A stretch of 64,000 bases of DNA from Rs1 sp000416275 (GTDB taxonomy: Bacteria; Pseudomonadota; Gammaproteobacteria; Pseudomonadales; Balneatricaceae), in NCBI GenBank assembly GCA_965243635.1, contig OZ251574.1, positions 4,774,001 to 4,838,000 of the forward strand. The letters run 5' to 3'. Made by a program: the position numbers and the translations under genes. Positions 27,501 through 37,190 of this stretch are shown piece after piece. Each line of letters begins with the position of its first letter. Within the stretch, counting starts at the first letter, position 1. The notes under the pieces were generated by a model. The model was not told the DNA's origin. It worked only from the letters and a program-made list of their open reading frames with translations, and made no database searches.

Positions 27501-28073
27501 TTAAAGCTGGCTAGCAAAACTGCCACCTAAGTTGCGAATTAAGGCTAACAACTCGTCACAGGCACTGTTCAAATCCCCGCTGTTATTGATCCGATAGGCA
27601 TCCGCTACGGTCTCTTTAGCTAACTGCTGATGCCGGTTCAGACGCTGTTCTATTGCTGCGTTGCTCTCCCTGCCACGGGCCAGCAACCGCTCTCGCAAAC
27701 AGTCGGTATCCACATCGATATAGATGACAGTTAACTGTCGATGCAGTTGCTGCGCCCGAGATAGGTAGCCTCGCGAACCATTGACGATCACATTCAAACC
27801 CGAGGCTAACCAAGCGTCGACTTCGCAGCCAATAGCGTAGTGAAAGCCATTGGCTTGCCAGTCAAATTTAAACAGTTGCCGATTTTTTCGACAGCCAAAC
27901 TCGCTCGTGCTCAAAGCGATATGGTTTTCGCCAGTGGCACTTGCCGGGCGGGTAATATAGCGATGTGCAATACCAGTATTTAGCTCGATTAGCTGCGAGC
28001 GGCACTGGCTGAGAATCGAATCTTTACCCGCGCCAGAAGCACCGACGATATAAATTAAATGTCCGGACATCAA
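27501..28073 (-). CDS. phnN: Ribose 1,5-bisphosphate phosphokinase PhnN
   Basis: This 190-residue cytoplasmic kinase is expected to phosphorylate ribose 1,5-bisphosphate to PRPP, the last step after C-P lyase breakdown of phosphonates. The P-loop reads GASGAGKDS (11-19). HRYITRP and ENHIALS with the guanylate-kinase-like fold, followed by NVIVNGSRGYL and IDVDTDCLRERLLARGRES (lid region), are hallmarks of PhnN. No other phn genes are in this window, so it either serves as an alternative PRPP route or its partners are elsewhere. Start and length match the family. Confidence 0.88.
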   Translation of the reverse strand: MMSGHLIYIVGASGAGKDSILSQCRSQLIELNTGIAHRYITRPASATGENHIALSTSEFGCRKNRQLFKFDWQANGFHYAIGCEVDAWLASGLNVIVNGSRGYLSRAQQLHRQLTVIYIDVDTDCLRERLLARGRESNAAIEQRLNRHQQLAKETVADAYRINNSGDLNSACDELLALIRNLGGSFASQL

Positions 28074-28145
28074 AATAGCCTCTAAGCTCCTTTTAGGCCT
28101 TATATTTTATCAAAAACCCCTCTCTAGTGCATACTTAAATTTACC

Positions 28146-28272
28146 TGTAACAGGCCTGACCCAAAATAGGTAAAAAGCCCTGACCGAGAGATAGGTAAAA
28201 AGCCCTGACCGAGAACAGGTAAGCAGCCCTGACCGAGAACAGGCAAAAATTCCTGACCGAAAGAGGGTAAAT
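28146..28272. repeat. Tandem ~25-bp repeat, about five units
   Basis: Units of the form CCCTGACCGAGAACAGGTAA start at about 28178, 28203, 28227 and 28252, preceded by a degenerate first unit. Spacing is 24-25 bp with no spacers, so this is not a CRISPR. The array lies between the fused ABC transporter stop and the phnN start. The core GACCGAGAACAGG recurs singly near 37784, and a close variant (ACCGAGAACAG) at about 482. Confidence 0.8.
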
Positions 28273-28281
28273 ATACCCACC

Positions 28282-31200
28282 TTAAGCCGCTTTCACCGAC
28301 TGCTGGTAACTCAGTAACTTAGCATAGTAGCCATTTTTTGCTAACAGCTGTTGATGTGTGCCCTGCTCTACTATTTCGCCGGCATTTAAGACGACAATTT
28401 TATCTGCATCTCTGATGCTGGCCAGGCGATGGGCGATCACTAAAGTGGTCCGATTGTGCATCAGTTGTTGCAGCGCTTTATGCACAGCCGCTTCACTAAT
28501 TGCATCTAAATGAGAAGTAGCCTCATCTAAGATAAGTATCGGAGCATCTCTTAAAAAAGCTCTGGCGATAGATAAACGCTGGCGCTGTCCACCCGATAAG
28601 GCGTAGCCACGCTCACCGACAATCAAGTCTAACCCCTCGTTTTGTCGCTCGATAAAATCAGTTAACTCCGCCATATCGATAGCTCGTAATAGCTCTACTT
28701 CGGTCGCTTGCGGGTTGGCCATCAGTAAGTTTTCACGCACGGTGTCGTTAAATAAATAGGTATCTTGTGTGACGATCGCCACATACTGCCTGAAGTGCGC
28801 CAGGGGCATATCTTTAATATTAATACCATCGATACTTATCTCACCCTCTTGCGGGTCCCAAAAGCGCATTAACAAATGCGCTAAAGTGCTTTTTCCGGCT
28901 CCCGATGCCCCGACTAACGCCACCTTAGAACCGGCTTCTAAGGTCAAATTTAAATCAGTGATTAGCTGAACCGGCTTCGCCTGGTGTAGCTCTAGCTGTG
29001 AGTGATCAGCTATCTGGGGCTGGTCTGCGTCGTAATTAAAAGTCAGGTGGCTAAATTCCACTTGCAGCGCTCGATTAGCTAGGGGAAAGGCTGGCGTTTG
29101 CAACCCTTGGTCTAATACCACCGGTTGGCTCTGCTCTACTTGCATCAACCGGCTAGTGGCCGCCAGTGTATCCGACAATTGTCGCCCGACATCCGCCACT
29201 TCAATCACCGGTAAAAACGCAGCGACTGCAGCCAGTGCAATCAAAGGTAAATACGCCGCATCAAACACCCCAGCAGCTGCTAAAGGCGTACCTATTACTA
29301 ACATTAATAGAGCGGAGCTCAAGGTGATGAACTCCACTAGGGTGCTCTGCGCAGAGCTGATTCGAAAAAATTTCAGTCTCTGTTTTTTATGTCGATCGAT
29401 TAAAGATTCAAATTGCACGCGCCTGCTAGCGGTTGCCTGATAGTTTAATAACTCAGCCAATCCCTGTAGTGATTCGACGGTGTGAGCAGAGAGTCGACCC
29501 AGTATTTCTCGAGCCTTGGCTGCAGCCACATCAATACGCTTGCGAAACAGGATCGGCATAAACAACACTAATAATATCAGCGGTAACAGCGCTGCAGCCA
29601 ACTGCCAAGAGAAACTCGCCAGTAAGACCAAGATCGAACTGGGCACTAAGATGGCGACAAAGACTGGTGCAATGGTATGGGCGAAGAAATACTCGACCAT
29701 TTCAACGTCGTGAGTAGCTAAGTTAATTAAATCGCCGCTGCGATGTTTGACCATAAACGCCGGCGCCAAGCTCTCTAACTTGCGAAATAATTTAATCCGC
29801 ATTTCTGACAGCATTCTAAATGCCATATCATGCGCAACCCAGGACTCCAGCCAGTGCAATAGTGCCGCGACCACCGCGCTGGCAATCAGCAATTGTACCC
29901 ACAGCGTATAATCGGTAGCATTTTTAACCGCCACTGCCGCCAGCGCTGAAAAGATACTGACCGAAATATAGGCAAAAACTCGCCCCATGCCGAATAAAAA
30001 GGTCAGCAACAGCCGCCCTTTCCAATTAACCGCATAGGACAATAAGTGTTTGATGACCTGCGACCAGCTGTGCTTATCGCCCTGTAAAATATTATCCTCT
30101 GTTACTTGCTCACTAGCTGCATCTACTGTGCCGGTGACAGTTTTATCTCGATCATCTGCGGTTAGTTCAGCCTTGTTAACAGCCAGCTGAGCATGCGACT
30201 CAACCCCACGACCCGCTTGAACTTGTGAGTCCATCAGCTTCGCGTACAGCCCCTGTTTAGCTAACAATTCAGGGTGGCTGCCACACTCCGCCACTTTGCC
30301 TTTATCTAACAGTAAAATTTGCTCGCAATTGATGACGCTGGCTAAACGATGCGCCAGTATCAAGGTGGTGCGCCCCTCCATCAGCTTATCTAAAGCCAAT
30401 TGAATTAAGGCTTCATTTTTCGCATCTACTGAAGACAAAGCCTCATCTAAGATCAAAATCGGCGCATCTCGAAGCAGTGCCCGCGCAATCGCAATGCGCT
30501 GCCGCTGCCCTCCCGACAAGCGCACTCCGCGCTCGCCAATCATACTGTTATAACCTTGGTCGAACGATTGAATAAACTCATCGGCATTGGCCGCCTTAGC
30601 CGCCGCTAGTAACTGCTGATCAGAAGCATCGGGGTTACCCAACTGCAGGTTTTCTTTAATGGTGCCGTAAAAGAGATAAGTATCTTGGCTAACTACCGAA
30701 AACAGTGAGCGCAACTGCTGCAGCGACATGTCTTTAATGTTCTGATCGCCAATTTTAATGGCACCGGATTGAGGATCATAGAAGCGCAACAGCAAACTAA
30801 CTATCGTCGATTTACCTCCGCCACTACTGCCGACCACGCCTACCCGGCTACCTTGTGCCACTGAAAAATTTAACTGATCGTGAATCAGCGGTGCCGCTTT
30901 AGCAGCGCGCTGCTGGTTATAGACGAACGACACTTGCTGAAAACTGATCGAGGTATTTTTCAACGTTAGCGGTTGCGAATCCTGCGCCGCTGTATCAAGC
31001 ACTTTTTCGCGAGCATCCAGCAGCGAAAACACTTGTTTGGCCGCTGACTGCGCCAGCATTCCCGCATGCATTAAGGAGCGTAATTCACGCAGCGGTTTAA
31101 ACACTTCCACACCGAGTAACAAAACTAATAAGAGGCTTTCAAAGCTCATCAAGCCCTGCTCAACTCTGACTGCCGCCAGCGTTAAAGCACAGGCGGCACC

Positions 31201-31968
31201 TAAGGTAATACCGATATCGGTGATCCCTCGCGCCATCGAATTTGTCGCCATCACCCACATCGTACTTTGAAACAGATCATCGGCTTTTTCGGCCAATTTA
31301 GATTCGCGAGCTTTACTTTGGGCAAAAGCTTTCAGTGTCACTAACCCTTGTAGCGCATCTAAAAACTCTGATGCGAATGCTCGATAAGCGCTCGCCCGGC
31401 GCATCGCCAATTTGCTATCCCAGCGCTGAAAAACACTGGGGGCGAACAGCGTAAACAACGAGGCGACCAGCAAGACCGTAGCGACCGGCAAATCAATTTG
31501 CGCCACAATCATGAAAATAACCACCGGGGTTAATAGCGCGACCAGCAATTGTGGCAGATATCGACCAAAATAGACCTCTAACTGCTCTACCCCCTCAACC
31601 GCTGCATTAGTGGTTTCACCACTGCGCTGCTGAGAAAAATACGCCGGACCCAAGCTGAAAAACTGATCAAACAGTTTAGTGCGCAAACTGTGCTGTACTA
31701 TCGATGCAGTACCATGCACCAAGATCAAGCGCTGATATTCCCACACCGAATAAACCAACATCAACGCTAAAGTGGCCAGCACTAGCGGCCAAGTTTCGGC
31801 AATACTCGCCCCATTAATCACTTTACCAATCAACCACCCCAACATCAGCAATCGACAAATACCCAGCACCGAACCCACCAAACCCATTAATACCGAACCG
31901 TAAATACGGGGTCGTACTTGCTCGGTTAACGACCACAATTTTCGATTAAAATACATGCTATTCCTCAT
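28282..31968 (-). CDS. Fused tandem ABC exporter (CydDC-like halves)
   Basis: This 1228-residue protein holds two complete ABC half-exporters in one chain: membrane domain, ATPase, membrane domain, ATPase. The first ATPase has Walker A GSSGGGKST (~378-386) and signature LSGGQRQRIAIARALL; the second has GASGAGKST (~1020) and LSGGQRQRLSIARAFL. Both have intact Walker B/D-loops (LILDEALSSVD and LILDEATSHLD), so both sites look active. The N-half resembles CydD-like thiol exporters. Such fusions are known in proteobacteria but the cargo is not established. A divergent LysR gene lies 205 bp upstream across a perfect dyad, pointing to local control. Confidence 0.88.
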   Translation of the reverse strand: MRNSMYFNRKLWSLTEQVRPRIYGSVLMGLVGSVLGICRLLMLGWLIGKVINGASIAETWPLVLATLALMLVYSVWEYQRLILVHGTASIVQHSLRTKLFDQFFSLGPAYFSQQRSGETTNAAVEGVEQLEVYFGRYLPQLLVALLTPVVIFMIVAQIDLPVATVLLVASLFTLFAPSVFQRWDSKLAMRRASAYRAFASEFLDALQGLVTLKAFAQSKARESKLAEKADDLFQSTMWVMATNSMARGITDIGITLGAACALTLAAVRVEQGLMSFESLLLVLLLGVEVFKPLRELRSLMHAGMLAQSAAKQVFSLLDAREKVLDTAAQDSQPLTLKNTSISFQQVSFVYNQQRAAKAAPLIHDQLNFSVAQGSRVGVVGSSGGGKSTIVSLLLRFYDPQSGAIKIGDQNIKDMSLQQLRSLFSVVSQDTYLFYGTIKENLQLGNPDASDQQLLAAAKAANADEFIQSFDQGYNSMIGERGVRLSGGQRQRIAIARALLRDAPILILDEALSSVDAKNEALIQLALDKLMEGRTTLILAHRLASVINCEQILLLDKGKVAECGSHPELLAKQGLYAKLMDSQVQAGRGVESHAQLAVNKAELTADDRDKTVTGTVDAASEQVTEDNILQGDKHSWSQVIKHLLSYAVNWKGRLLLTFLFGMGRVFAYISVSIFSALAAVAVKNATDYTLWVQLLIASAVVAALLHWLESWVAHDMAFRMLSEMRIKLFRKLESLAPAFMVKHRSGDLINLATHDVEMVEYFFAHTIAPVFVAILVPSSILVLLASFSWQLAAALLPLILLVLFMPILFRKRIDVAAAKAREILGRLSAHTVESLQGLAELLNYQATASRRVQFESLIDRHKKQRLKFFRISSAQSTLVEFITLSSALLMLVIGTPLAAAGVFDAAYLPLIALAAVAAFLPVIEVADVGRQLSDTLAATSRLMQVEQSQPVVLDQGLQTPAFPLANRALQVEFSHLTFNYDADQPQIADHSQLELHQAKPVQLITDLNLTLEAGSKVALVGASGAGKSTLAHLLMRFWDPQEGEISIDGINIKDMPLAHFRQYVAIVTQDTYLFNDTVRENLLMANPQATEVELLRAIDMAELTDFIERQNEGLDLIVGERGYALSGGQRQRLSIARAFLRDAPILILDEATSHLDAISEAAVHKALQQLMHNRTTLVIAHRLASIRDADKIVVLNAGEIVEQGTHQQLLAKNGYYAKLLSYQQSVKAA

Positions 31969-32062
31969 TTAAATGCTCTCGACACTCGCGTCTCTGGTAC
32001 CGGTAATTAGCGAATAACAGTCGGGATAATTGACAGTGCGAACAGCTTACTCTTAATTAATT

Positions 32063-32099
32063 TGTATAGCTCTAAACTTAAATCTATACTAGCTATACA
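32063..32099. promoter_or_regulatory. Inverted repeat between lysR and the fused ABC exporter
   Basis: TGTATAGCT and AGCTATACA form a perfect 9-bp inverted repeat with a 19-base centre in the divergent intergene. A further TAGCTA half-site lies just to the right. The location suits a LysR-type operator controlling both genes. Confidence 0.5.
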
Positions 32100-32173
32100 T
32101 TTTTGAATAGCTAAACTCACAATAGCTGGTGAGCTAACTGCGCTGATAAATTAACCATTAAGAGATAAAACCA

Positions 32174-33085
32174 ATGCCATTTGACTGGGATGATTTGAAA
32201 GTTTTTCTGTGTATTTACGAACAGGGCTCGCTCTCGGCGGCATCCAGAGCCCTAAAAATTAGCCAGCCGACAGTCGGCCGAAGATTGAAGTCTTTAGAAG
32301 AGAGCTTAGCCACTCAGCTGTTTACTCGCCAGCCCGACGGCTTAGTCCTCACTGCACACGGCGAACAGCTGATCCCCTTTGCGCAAAACATGGAGTCGGC
32401 GGCCAGCGCTCTGCACCGCCACCAAGCGAGCTTTAGCCCAGAAATAGCCGGCACGGTACGCGTATCGATGTACGAGCAAATAGCCCAATTTGTCGTGCCG
32501 CACCTACCGCAATTGCGCAAAAAGTGCCCCAGTGTAGAGATCGAAATATCGATTGCACACAACGCTGCCAACCTCTCCAGACGAGAGGCCGACATCATGA
32601 TCCGCAAAAGTGTCCCGGACTTACCCGATATCATTGCCAAAGATCTAGGTCACTACCACTACGGCGTGTATGCGACCCACAGTTATTTAGAGCAGCACCC
32701 GGCGGCCTTAACCGACGCCAGATACGCAGAGTGTGATTGGGTGGGATTTGACGATGAGCACGTTTATTTTAGCAGCCAGGTCTGGCTGCGCAAAAAACTC
32801 GGTAAGCGCCAGCCGGTGATCCGCTCCAACAATGGCGTGACTATTCTCGACGCAATGATCCAAAGCTGTGGCCTCGGAGTTTTACCCTGCTTTGTCGGCG
32901 ATCGAGAGCCGAGCTTAAAAAAGCTCGAAACCATCGCCGATGAAAGCGCCAACTTATATTTAGTGATCCATAAAGATATGCGAAAATCACCGGCAGTCAG
33001 ACTGATGATGGACGCCATTGTCGATATGTTTCACCAGCACAAAAACGACTTTCACGGCTTTTCGCATCAGATCGATAATAGATGA
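32174..33085 (+). CDS. LysR-type transcriptional regulator
   Basis: This 303-residue regulator has the N-terminal HTH (DDLKVFLCIYEQGSLSAASR and ISQPTVGRRLKSLEESL, residues ~6-60) and a LysR substrate-binding domain (GTVRVSMYEQIAQF..., ~90-290). It belongs to the branch with SQPTVGRRL in the recognition helix. It is divergently transcribed from the fused ABC exporter, whose promoter it probably controls together with its own. Codon use and GC content are higher than in the accessory region further on. The effector is unknown. Confidence 0.88.
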   Translation: MPFDWDDLKVFLCIYEQGSLSAASRALKISQPTVGRRLKSLEESLATQLFTRQPDGLVLTAHGEQLIPFAQNMESAASALHRHQASFSPEIAGTVRVSMYEQIAQFVVPHLPQLRKKCPSVEIEISIAHNAANLSRREADIMIRKSVPDLPDIIAKDLGHYHYGVYATHSYLEQHPAALTDARYAECDWVGFDDEHVYFSSQVWLRKKLGKRQPVIRSNNGVTILDAMIQSCGLGVLPCFVGDREPSLKKLETIADESANLYLVIHKDMRKSPAVRLMMDAIVDMFHQHKNDFHGFSHQIDNR

Positions 33086-33154
33086 TGATCATTATTATCG
33101 CTGCTTAGCCCTTGGTCCCCATCACACTAGCCAAAAGCAAAAGATGCTTTTAAG

Positions 33155-33245
33155 CTCTTCTCTGTGTCCTCTGTGGTAAAACCAATCCTTTAAAGTTTTT
33201 TTCACCACAGAGGACACAGAGGCGCTGCGCTGCACAGAGGAAAAA
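33155..33245. repeat. Family D palindromic repeat, single copy
   Basis: CTCTGTGTCCTCTGTGGTAA and TTCACCACAGAGGACACAGA face each other across a 30-base centre, so the copy folds into a long hairpin. It is the reverse of the tandem array near the window start and may act as terminator after the lysR gene. The rest of the gap up to the transposase shows nothing else. Confidence 0.75.
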
Positions 33246-33419
33246 CAAAACACTAGCTGATTAGCGCTGGGTCTTCACAGACTGGCCTAGAGTGAAAAAA
33301 ATTTACAAATAAATGACTTGGCTCTAATTCAAACCATTATTAAATGCTAAAAACATATTAGAACTTGTAACTTCTCAATAACACGGGGCAATCTACTATA
33401 GCTTACGCCAATTAAAGCC

Positions 33420-35036
33420 CTAGTCAGCGGCTACTTCTCGACGAATTAATTCTGCCAATGGGGGGATATCCCCAATCCCAGAATTTCTATCCAATATATA
33501 GTCCCAAAATGACACACCAAGCTTTCGACAAGTCTTTTTTAGACTGGCAAATGTATCTCGGCACTCTCTTCCAACATCACTGCGAGTACCTCCACTGATC
33601 TTTCTCTTTTTTACGAAATCCCTGATATCTGTTTCACTACCATTGGTATGTAAGGGAATTTCAGGACGTGCTAATACTCGCAGTAATTTCGCTTTGTTTT
33701 TGTAGATCCGCTTGAGCAATTGGTTTAAAGACTCATAACGTGTTCGCTGCGTAAAAATCTCGTCAAAAAAAGTCTCCAGCGCGGCTTTCTGATCGGAACC
33801 TGGCTGGACTTTATACGTTTTTAGGCCTCGATATAAATCCCAAATTTCACCGCGTACTTTCGCTATATCCTCTCGGTGCCATTCGTTTAACGGCAGCATT
33901 GTGTGTACCAAACGCTCAGTATGAATCCAGCACAATGCGTGCTGCAGAATATTGAACTGACCCGCCCCGTCACTGAGTATGACTAAGTTCTGGCACCGGT
34001 TTTGATGCTGCACATTACCAAGTAAAGCACCTTCCGTCGCAATACGACGGTGGCGCGCCGAGTTGATTCCCTGCTCATCAAGATGCTCCTCCCAACGCAG
34101 GGCATTAGCAAAATGCGACAAGCCACTCTCTAAGAGAAGCTTTAGTGGGACATGCGGTAATTTTTGATCTACCCAGTAAGACTCAGCGTGATGATTAATA
34201 CGATAACTTTTATCCCCCGCACAGAGCAATTCCAAAAAATTAACCCTACTCTTAGAGCCTGTCGATTCAAACCAAGCAAAATACTCGTTGCCTATTTGAG
34301 TGACATAACCGTTGACCCCTTTATGGCGAGCACCTGAATCGTCAACAGTGACATAATCGGACAAAGCTAAACCCGCTTTTAAAATGTCGTTCTTTTCCTG
34401 ATGAAATTGAGATTTTCCCTCGGATAAAAGGCGATTGATTTGACCGGCGGAGATATCAATCCCCCATTCTCGCAGTTGCTCTAGCAATAGAGGTTGGGTG
34501 ACATGACAGTGATGATGTTGATAAAGGACATAGCTGAGTAAATAAGGACCGTAATGCAGCCCGTTCAATTCTTTAGGTAATTTAGCGGTGAGGGTTTGGC
34601 CGTCTGGTGTGACATAACGGGCGAGACGATAACGGGTGTTTTTTGTGCCAATGACCAACTCCTGAACAATAAAATCCCGGTATCCTTTAAAGCGAGCTCC
34701 TGGAGGGATACCGTCTTGCGGTTGAACCACTTGATCGTCATGGATAGTTAGATTCGCATTTTTAGAGCGTTTCTTTGAGCCTGGCCGCTTTTTGTTTTCT
34801 GTCGATACTGAATCATCGCCCGTCGATTTATCTGTTTCTTTGTCCAAGTTACTTGGTTTGAAAGTGGGCCGTTTTTTCTGCTTTTTTAGTACGCGCACTT
34901 CATCTTTGAGCCGCTCGATCTCTTCGGCTTGCTGCTGAATACTTTGAAAGCATTGCTCTACTATCAGCAGTAAGCTTTTGACTACCGGAGTTTGTTCACT
35001 TTCTGGAATATCAGGTAAAGTAGGGAGTTTTTTCAA
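33420..35036 (-). CDS. IS66-like transposase
   Basis: This 538-residue DDE transposase resembles the IS66 family: a coiled-coil N-terminus (EQCFQSIQQQAEEIERLKDE, ~28-50), a basic linker, and a catalytic core with VTVDDSGARHKG and LSDGAGQF for the two aspartates. The C-terminal HTNGSETDIRDFVKKRKISG corresponds to the IS66 'N..E...R..V..RK...G' motif that holds the third acid. The accessory IS66 ORFs (tnpA/tnpB) are absent, as in some single-gene relatives. No terminal inverted repeats could be defined in the flanks. The frame is intact, so it could be active. Confidence 0.8.
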   Translation of the reverse strand: MKKLPTLPDIPESEQTPVVKSLLLIVEQCFQSIQQQAEEIERLKDEVRVLKKQKKRPTFKPSNLDKETDKSTGDDSVSTENKKRPGSKKRSKNANLTIHDDQVVQPQDGIPPGARFKGYRDFIVQELVIGTKNTRYRLARYVTPDGQTLTAKLPKELNGLHYGPYLLSYVLYQHHHCHVTQPLLLEQLREWGIDISAGQINRLLSEGKSQFHQEKNDILKAGLALSDYVTVDDSGARHKGVNGYVTQIGNEYFAWFESTGSKSRVNFLELLCAGDKSYRINHHAESYWVDQKLPHVPLKLLLESGLSHFANALRWEEHLDEQGINSARHRRIATEGALLGNVQHQNRCQNLVILSDGAGQFNILQHALCWIHTERLVHTMLPLNEWHREDIAKVRGEIWDLYRGLKTYKVQPGSDQKAALETFFDEIFTQRTRYESLNQLLKRIYKNKAKLLRVLARPEIPLHTNGSETDIRDFVKKRKISGGTRSDVGRECRDTFASLKKTCRKLGVSFWDYILDRNSGIGDIPPLAELIRREVAAD

Positions 35037-35400
35037 AGGTTTAAGTCATAGCAGCGAATGATAAGGTTATCTTACCATGGCTTTTTTAGGTGATATTTTT
35101 GCTTCTGTGAAGAGGTTTGAGGCATTTAAATAGTTAGTCGCAACCCGCGAGTGTATAAAATAAATAAACCACTCACATGGACTGGTATAACGCGGTGCTG
35201 CTACTTTAAAGAAGAAGGGAAGTGGTCTTTAATTTTAACGACTTTTGGACTAAAACCCTGTCAAGAGAAAATGATTTATATTGACGTTCTGCCCCGAGTT
35301 ATTGAGAAGTTACTAGAACTTCACTTAACTTGTTGTAATTAAACACTTTGTCAGATAGCCACCAAGTTGAGCGGAGTATGATGGTCAATCAGATTATTAT

Positions 35401-35585
35401 GAGACCTCTGCATAACGTTGCGAGCGAAGGTAAGACAAGGCAAAAACCGGCGAGATAGCGGAGTTAGTATGCCCCTCACTTTGGGTACAGTGTGCCCCTG
35501 TTTATGGGTATTACAGGTGTAAATGGGCATATTGAGCCGGTTTTTAACGCCGTATTACCGAGCGCAGTAGTTATGCAGAGGCCTC
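35401..35585. repeat. Family B MITE copy B2
   Basis: This 185-bp element has matching terminal repeats GAGACCTCTGCATAAC and GTTATGCAGAGGCCTC. The interior matches B1 in reverse. It sits between the IS66-like gene and the tct operon. No coding capacity and no parent transposase in the window. A clear target duplication cannot be fixed by eye. The remaining sequence 35037-35400 and 35586-35679 holds no supported gene. Confidence 0.88.
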
Positions 35586-35679
35586 ATTAGTAATTACTCT
35601 GCTTGATGACTAAGCCTCTCACCAGTCAAACCCGCTCCTGGCATATAGAGCAGTAGCGGGGCTTATTCAGCCCCCCTAC

Positions 35680-37179
35680 TTAAGCTGTGGATTTCGCGGT
35701 TAATAGCGCCAGCAATTTAGAACCGAACAAAGATATAAATAGCAGCGCAATAATCACCAAGGTAATCGGCCTCTCGAAAATATAACTGAATTCTCCGCCA
35801 CTGATTTGCAGACTATGCAACATCGAGCTCTCCGCCATACTGCCCAGTAAAATACCGATCACAGCGGCCGGCACCGAATAATCATAGCGCTTAAACAACC
35901 AACCGACGACTGAAAAGACTAAAACAGTGATCGGCCCCGACATATTACCCACCAGCCCAAAGGAGCCGAAGATAGCCAGCGCTAACACTGAGGGAATCAA
36001 ATAGTGCATCGGCACCCTCACCACGTTAGCCAATAACGGCAGGCACATTAAAGCCAGCGCGATCAACAGAAACACTTGACCAAAGTTGGCAAAGATAATC
36101 GCGTACACAATATCGGTTTGCTCGCGAATAAACTGCGGCCCGCCGGTAATATTGTGCATCGAAAAAGCCGCTAACATGACAGCTGTCGCCCCGCCGCCGG
36201 GAATCCCCAGCGCTAATAAAGTCGCCATGGAACCCGCTTCCGAGGTGCTATTTGCCGACTCCGATGCAATCACTCCTTTCGGATTGCCCCTGCCAAAGCT
36301 CTCTGGATCCGGATCGCGTCGCTTGGTTTCAATATATGAGAGTAAATTGGAGACCGAGGATCCCACACCGGGAACTGCACCGACAAACACCCCGATCAGG
36401 CTGCCTCGAATCAACACCACTGGATACTTGAAGGCGTCAAAGAACCCTTGAATAATCAATGACATTTTTACTTTTCTGGCCGATTCATTTTCTACCAAAT
36501 ACTTAGTATTGACCAAGTTAAGCAGCTCAGATGCTGCGAACATCCCCATCATTGCGGGAATGACCGGCACTCCGTCCAGCAAGTAATCGCTGCCTAAAGT
36601 CCCTCTGAGCACCCCTGTTTCGTTAAAACCAATAGTACCGATCAACAGGCCGACAAAACCGGCGATCAAACCTTTTAAAACGTAGCTGCCACTTAAACTG
36701 GCGATTAACGTCATGCCCCATAAAATAACCGCAAACAGTTCTGCGGGGCCTATTTTCAAGACAAAAACAGAGATCGGTTTGATCAGCAAGAATAAAATAA
36801 TATAGCCGATCAGCACCCCAAATGCCGAGGCTCCCAAGGCCATTCCCAGCGCTTGATTGTGCAGCCCTTTGCGCGCCATTGGATAGCCGTCAAAGGCGGT
36901 GGCAATAGCCGATGAAGTGCCGGGGATATTCATTAAAATGGCGGGCACGCCACTGCCAAAAGTACCGCCGGTAAAGATTGCCGTCAAAAACAGCATCGCC
37001 TGCATAAAGTCCATATACAGCGTCATAGGCAGGAAGATCGCCATCGCCATCGATATCTGTAAACCGGGAATAGCACCGAATATCAGGCCTATTAAAATAC
37101 CCGGAATCACCACCAACCAAGGGGTAAAACTGCTAAAAAGTAAATCTATGGCTGACGCCGCCGCTGAAAAATCAATCAT
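35680..37179 (-). CDS. tctA: Tripartite tricarboxylate transporter large permease TctA
   Basis: This 499-residue inner-membrane subunit carries about twelve helices and the duplicated TctA motifs: GLIFGAIPGLQISMAMAIFL with GTFGSGVPAILMNIPGTSSA near the N-terminus and GVFVGAVPGVGSSVSNLLSY with ALGIPGGGATAVMLAAF in the middle. It uses ion gradients to bring in carboxylates captured by TctC. It is the last gene of tctC-tctB-tctA, 11 bp after tctB. The length is typical. The substrate (citrate, tartrate, other acids) is not specified by sequence. Confidence 0.93.
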   Translation of the reverse strand: MIDFSAAASAIDLLFSSFTPWLVVIPGILIGLIFGAIPGLQISMAMAIFLPMTLYMDFMQAMLFLTAIFTGGTFGSGVPAILMNIPGTSSAIATAFDGYPMARKGLHNQALGMALGASAFGVLIGYIILFLLIKPISVFVLKIGPAELFAVILWGMTLIASLSGSYVLKGLIAGFVGLLIGTIGFNETGVLRGTLGSDYLLDGVPVIPAMMGMFAASELLNLVNTKYLVENESARKVKMSLIIQGFFDAFKYPVVLIRGSLIGVFVGAVPGVGSSVSNLLSYIETKRRDPDPESFGRGNPKGVIASESANSTSEAGSMATLLALGIPGGGATAVMLAAFSMHNITGGPQFIREQTDIVYAIIFANFGQVFLLIALALMCLPLLANVVRVPMHYLIPSVLALAIFGSFGLVGNMSGPITVLVFSVVGWLFKRYDYSVPAAVIGILLGSMAESSMLHSLQISGGEFSYIFERPITLVIIALLFISLFGSKLLALLTAKSTA

Positions 37180-37190
37180 GGTATGTCGCC

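Noticed and set aside
28146..28272. CRISPR-like short repeats
   Set aside because: Units follow each other without spacers and differ from one another; no cas genes are nearby.
35151..35342. 63-codon ORF between the IS66-like gene and MITE B2
   Set aside because: No ribosome-binding site, no recognisable domain and odd composition; may be a decayed remnant but cannot be supported.
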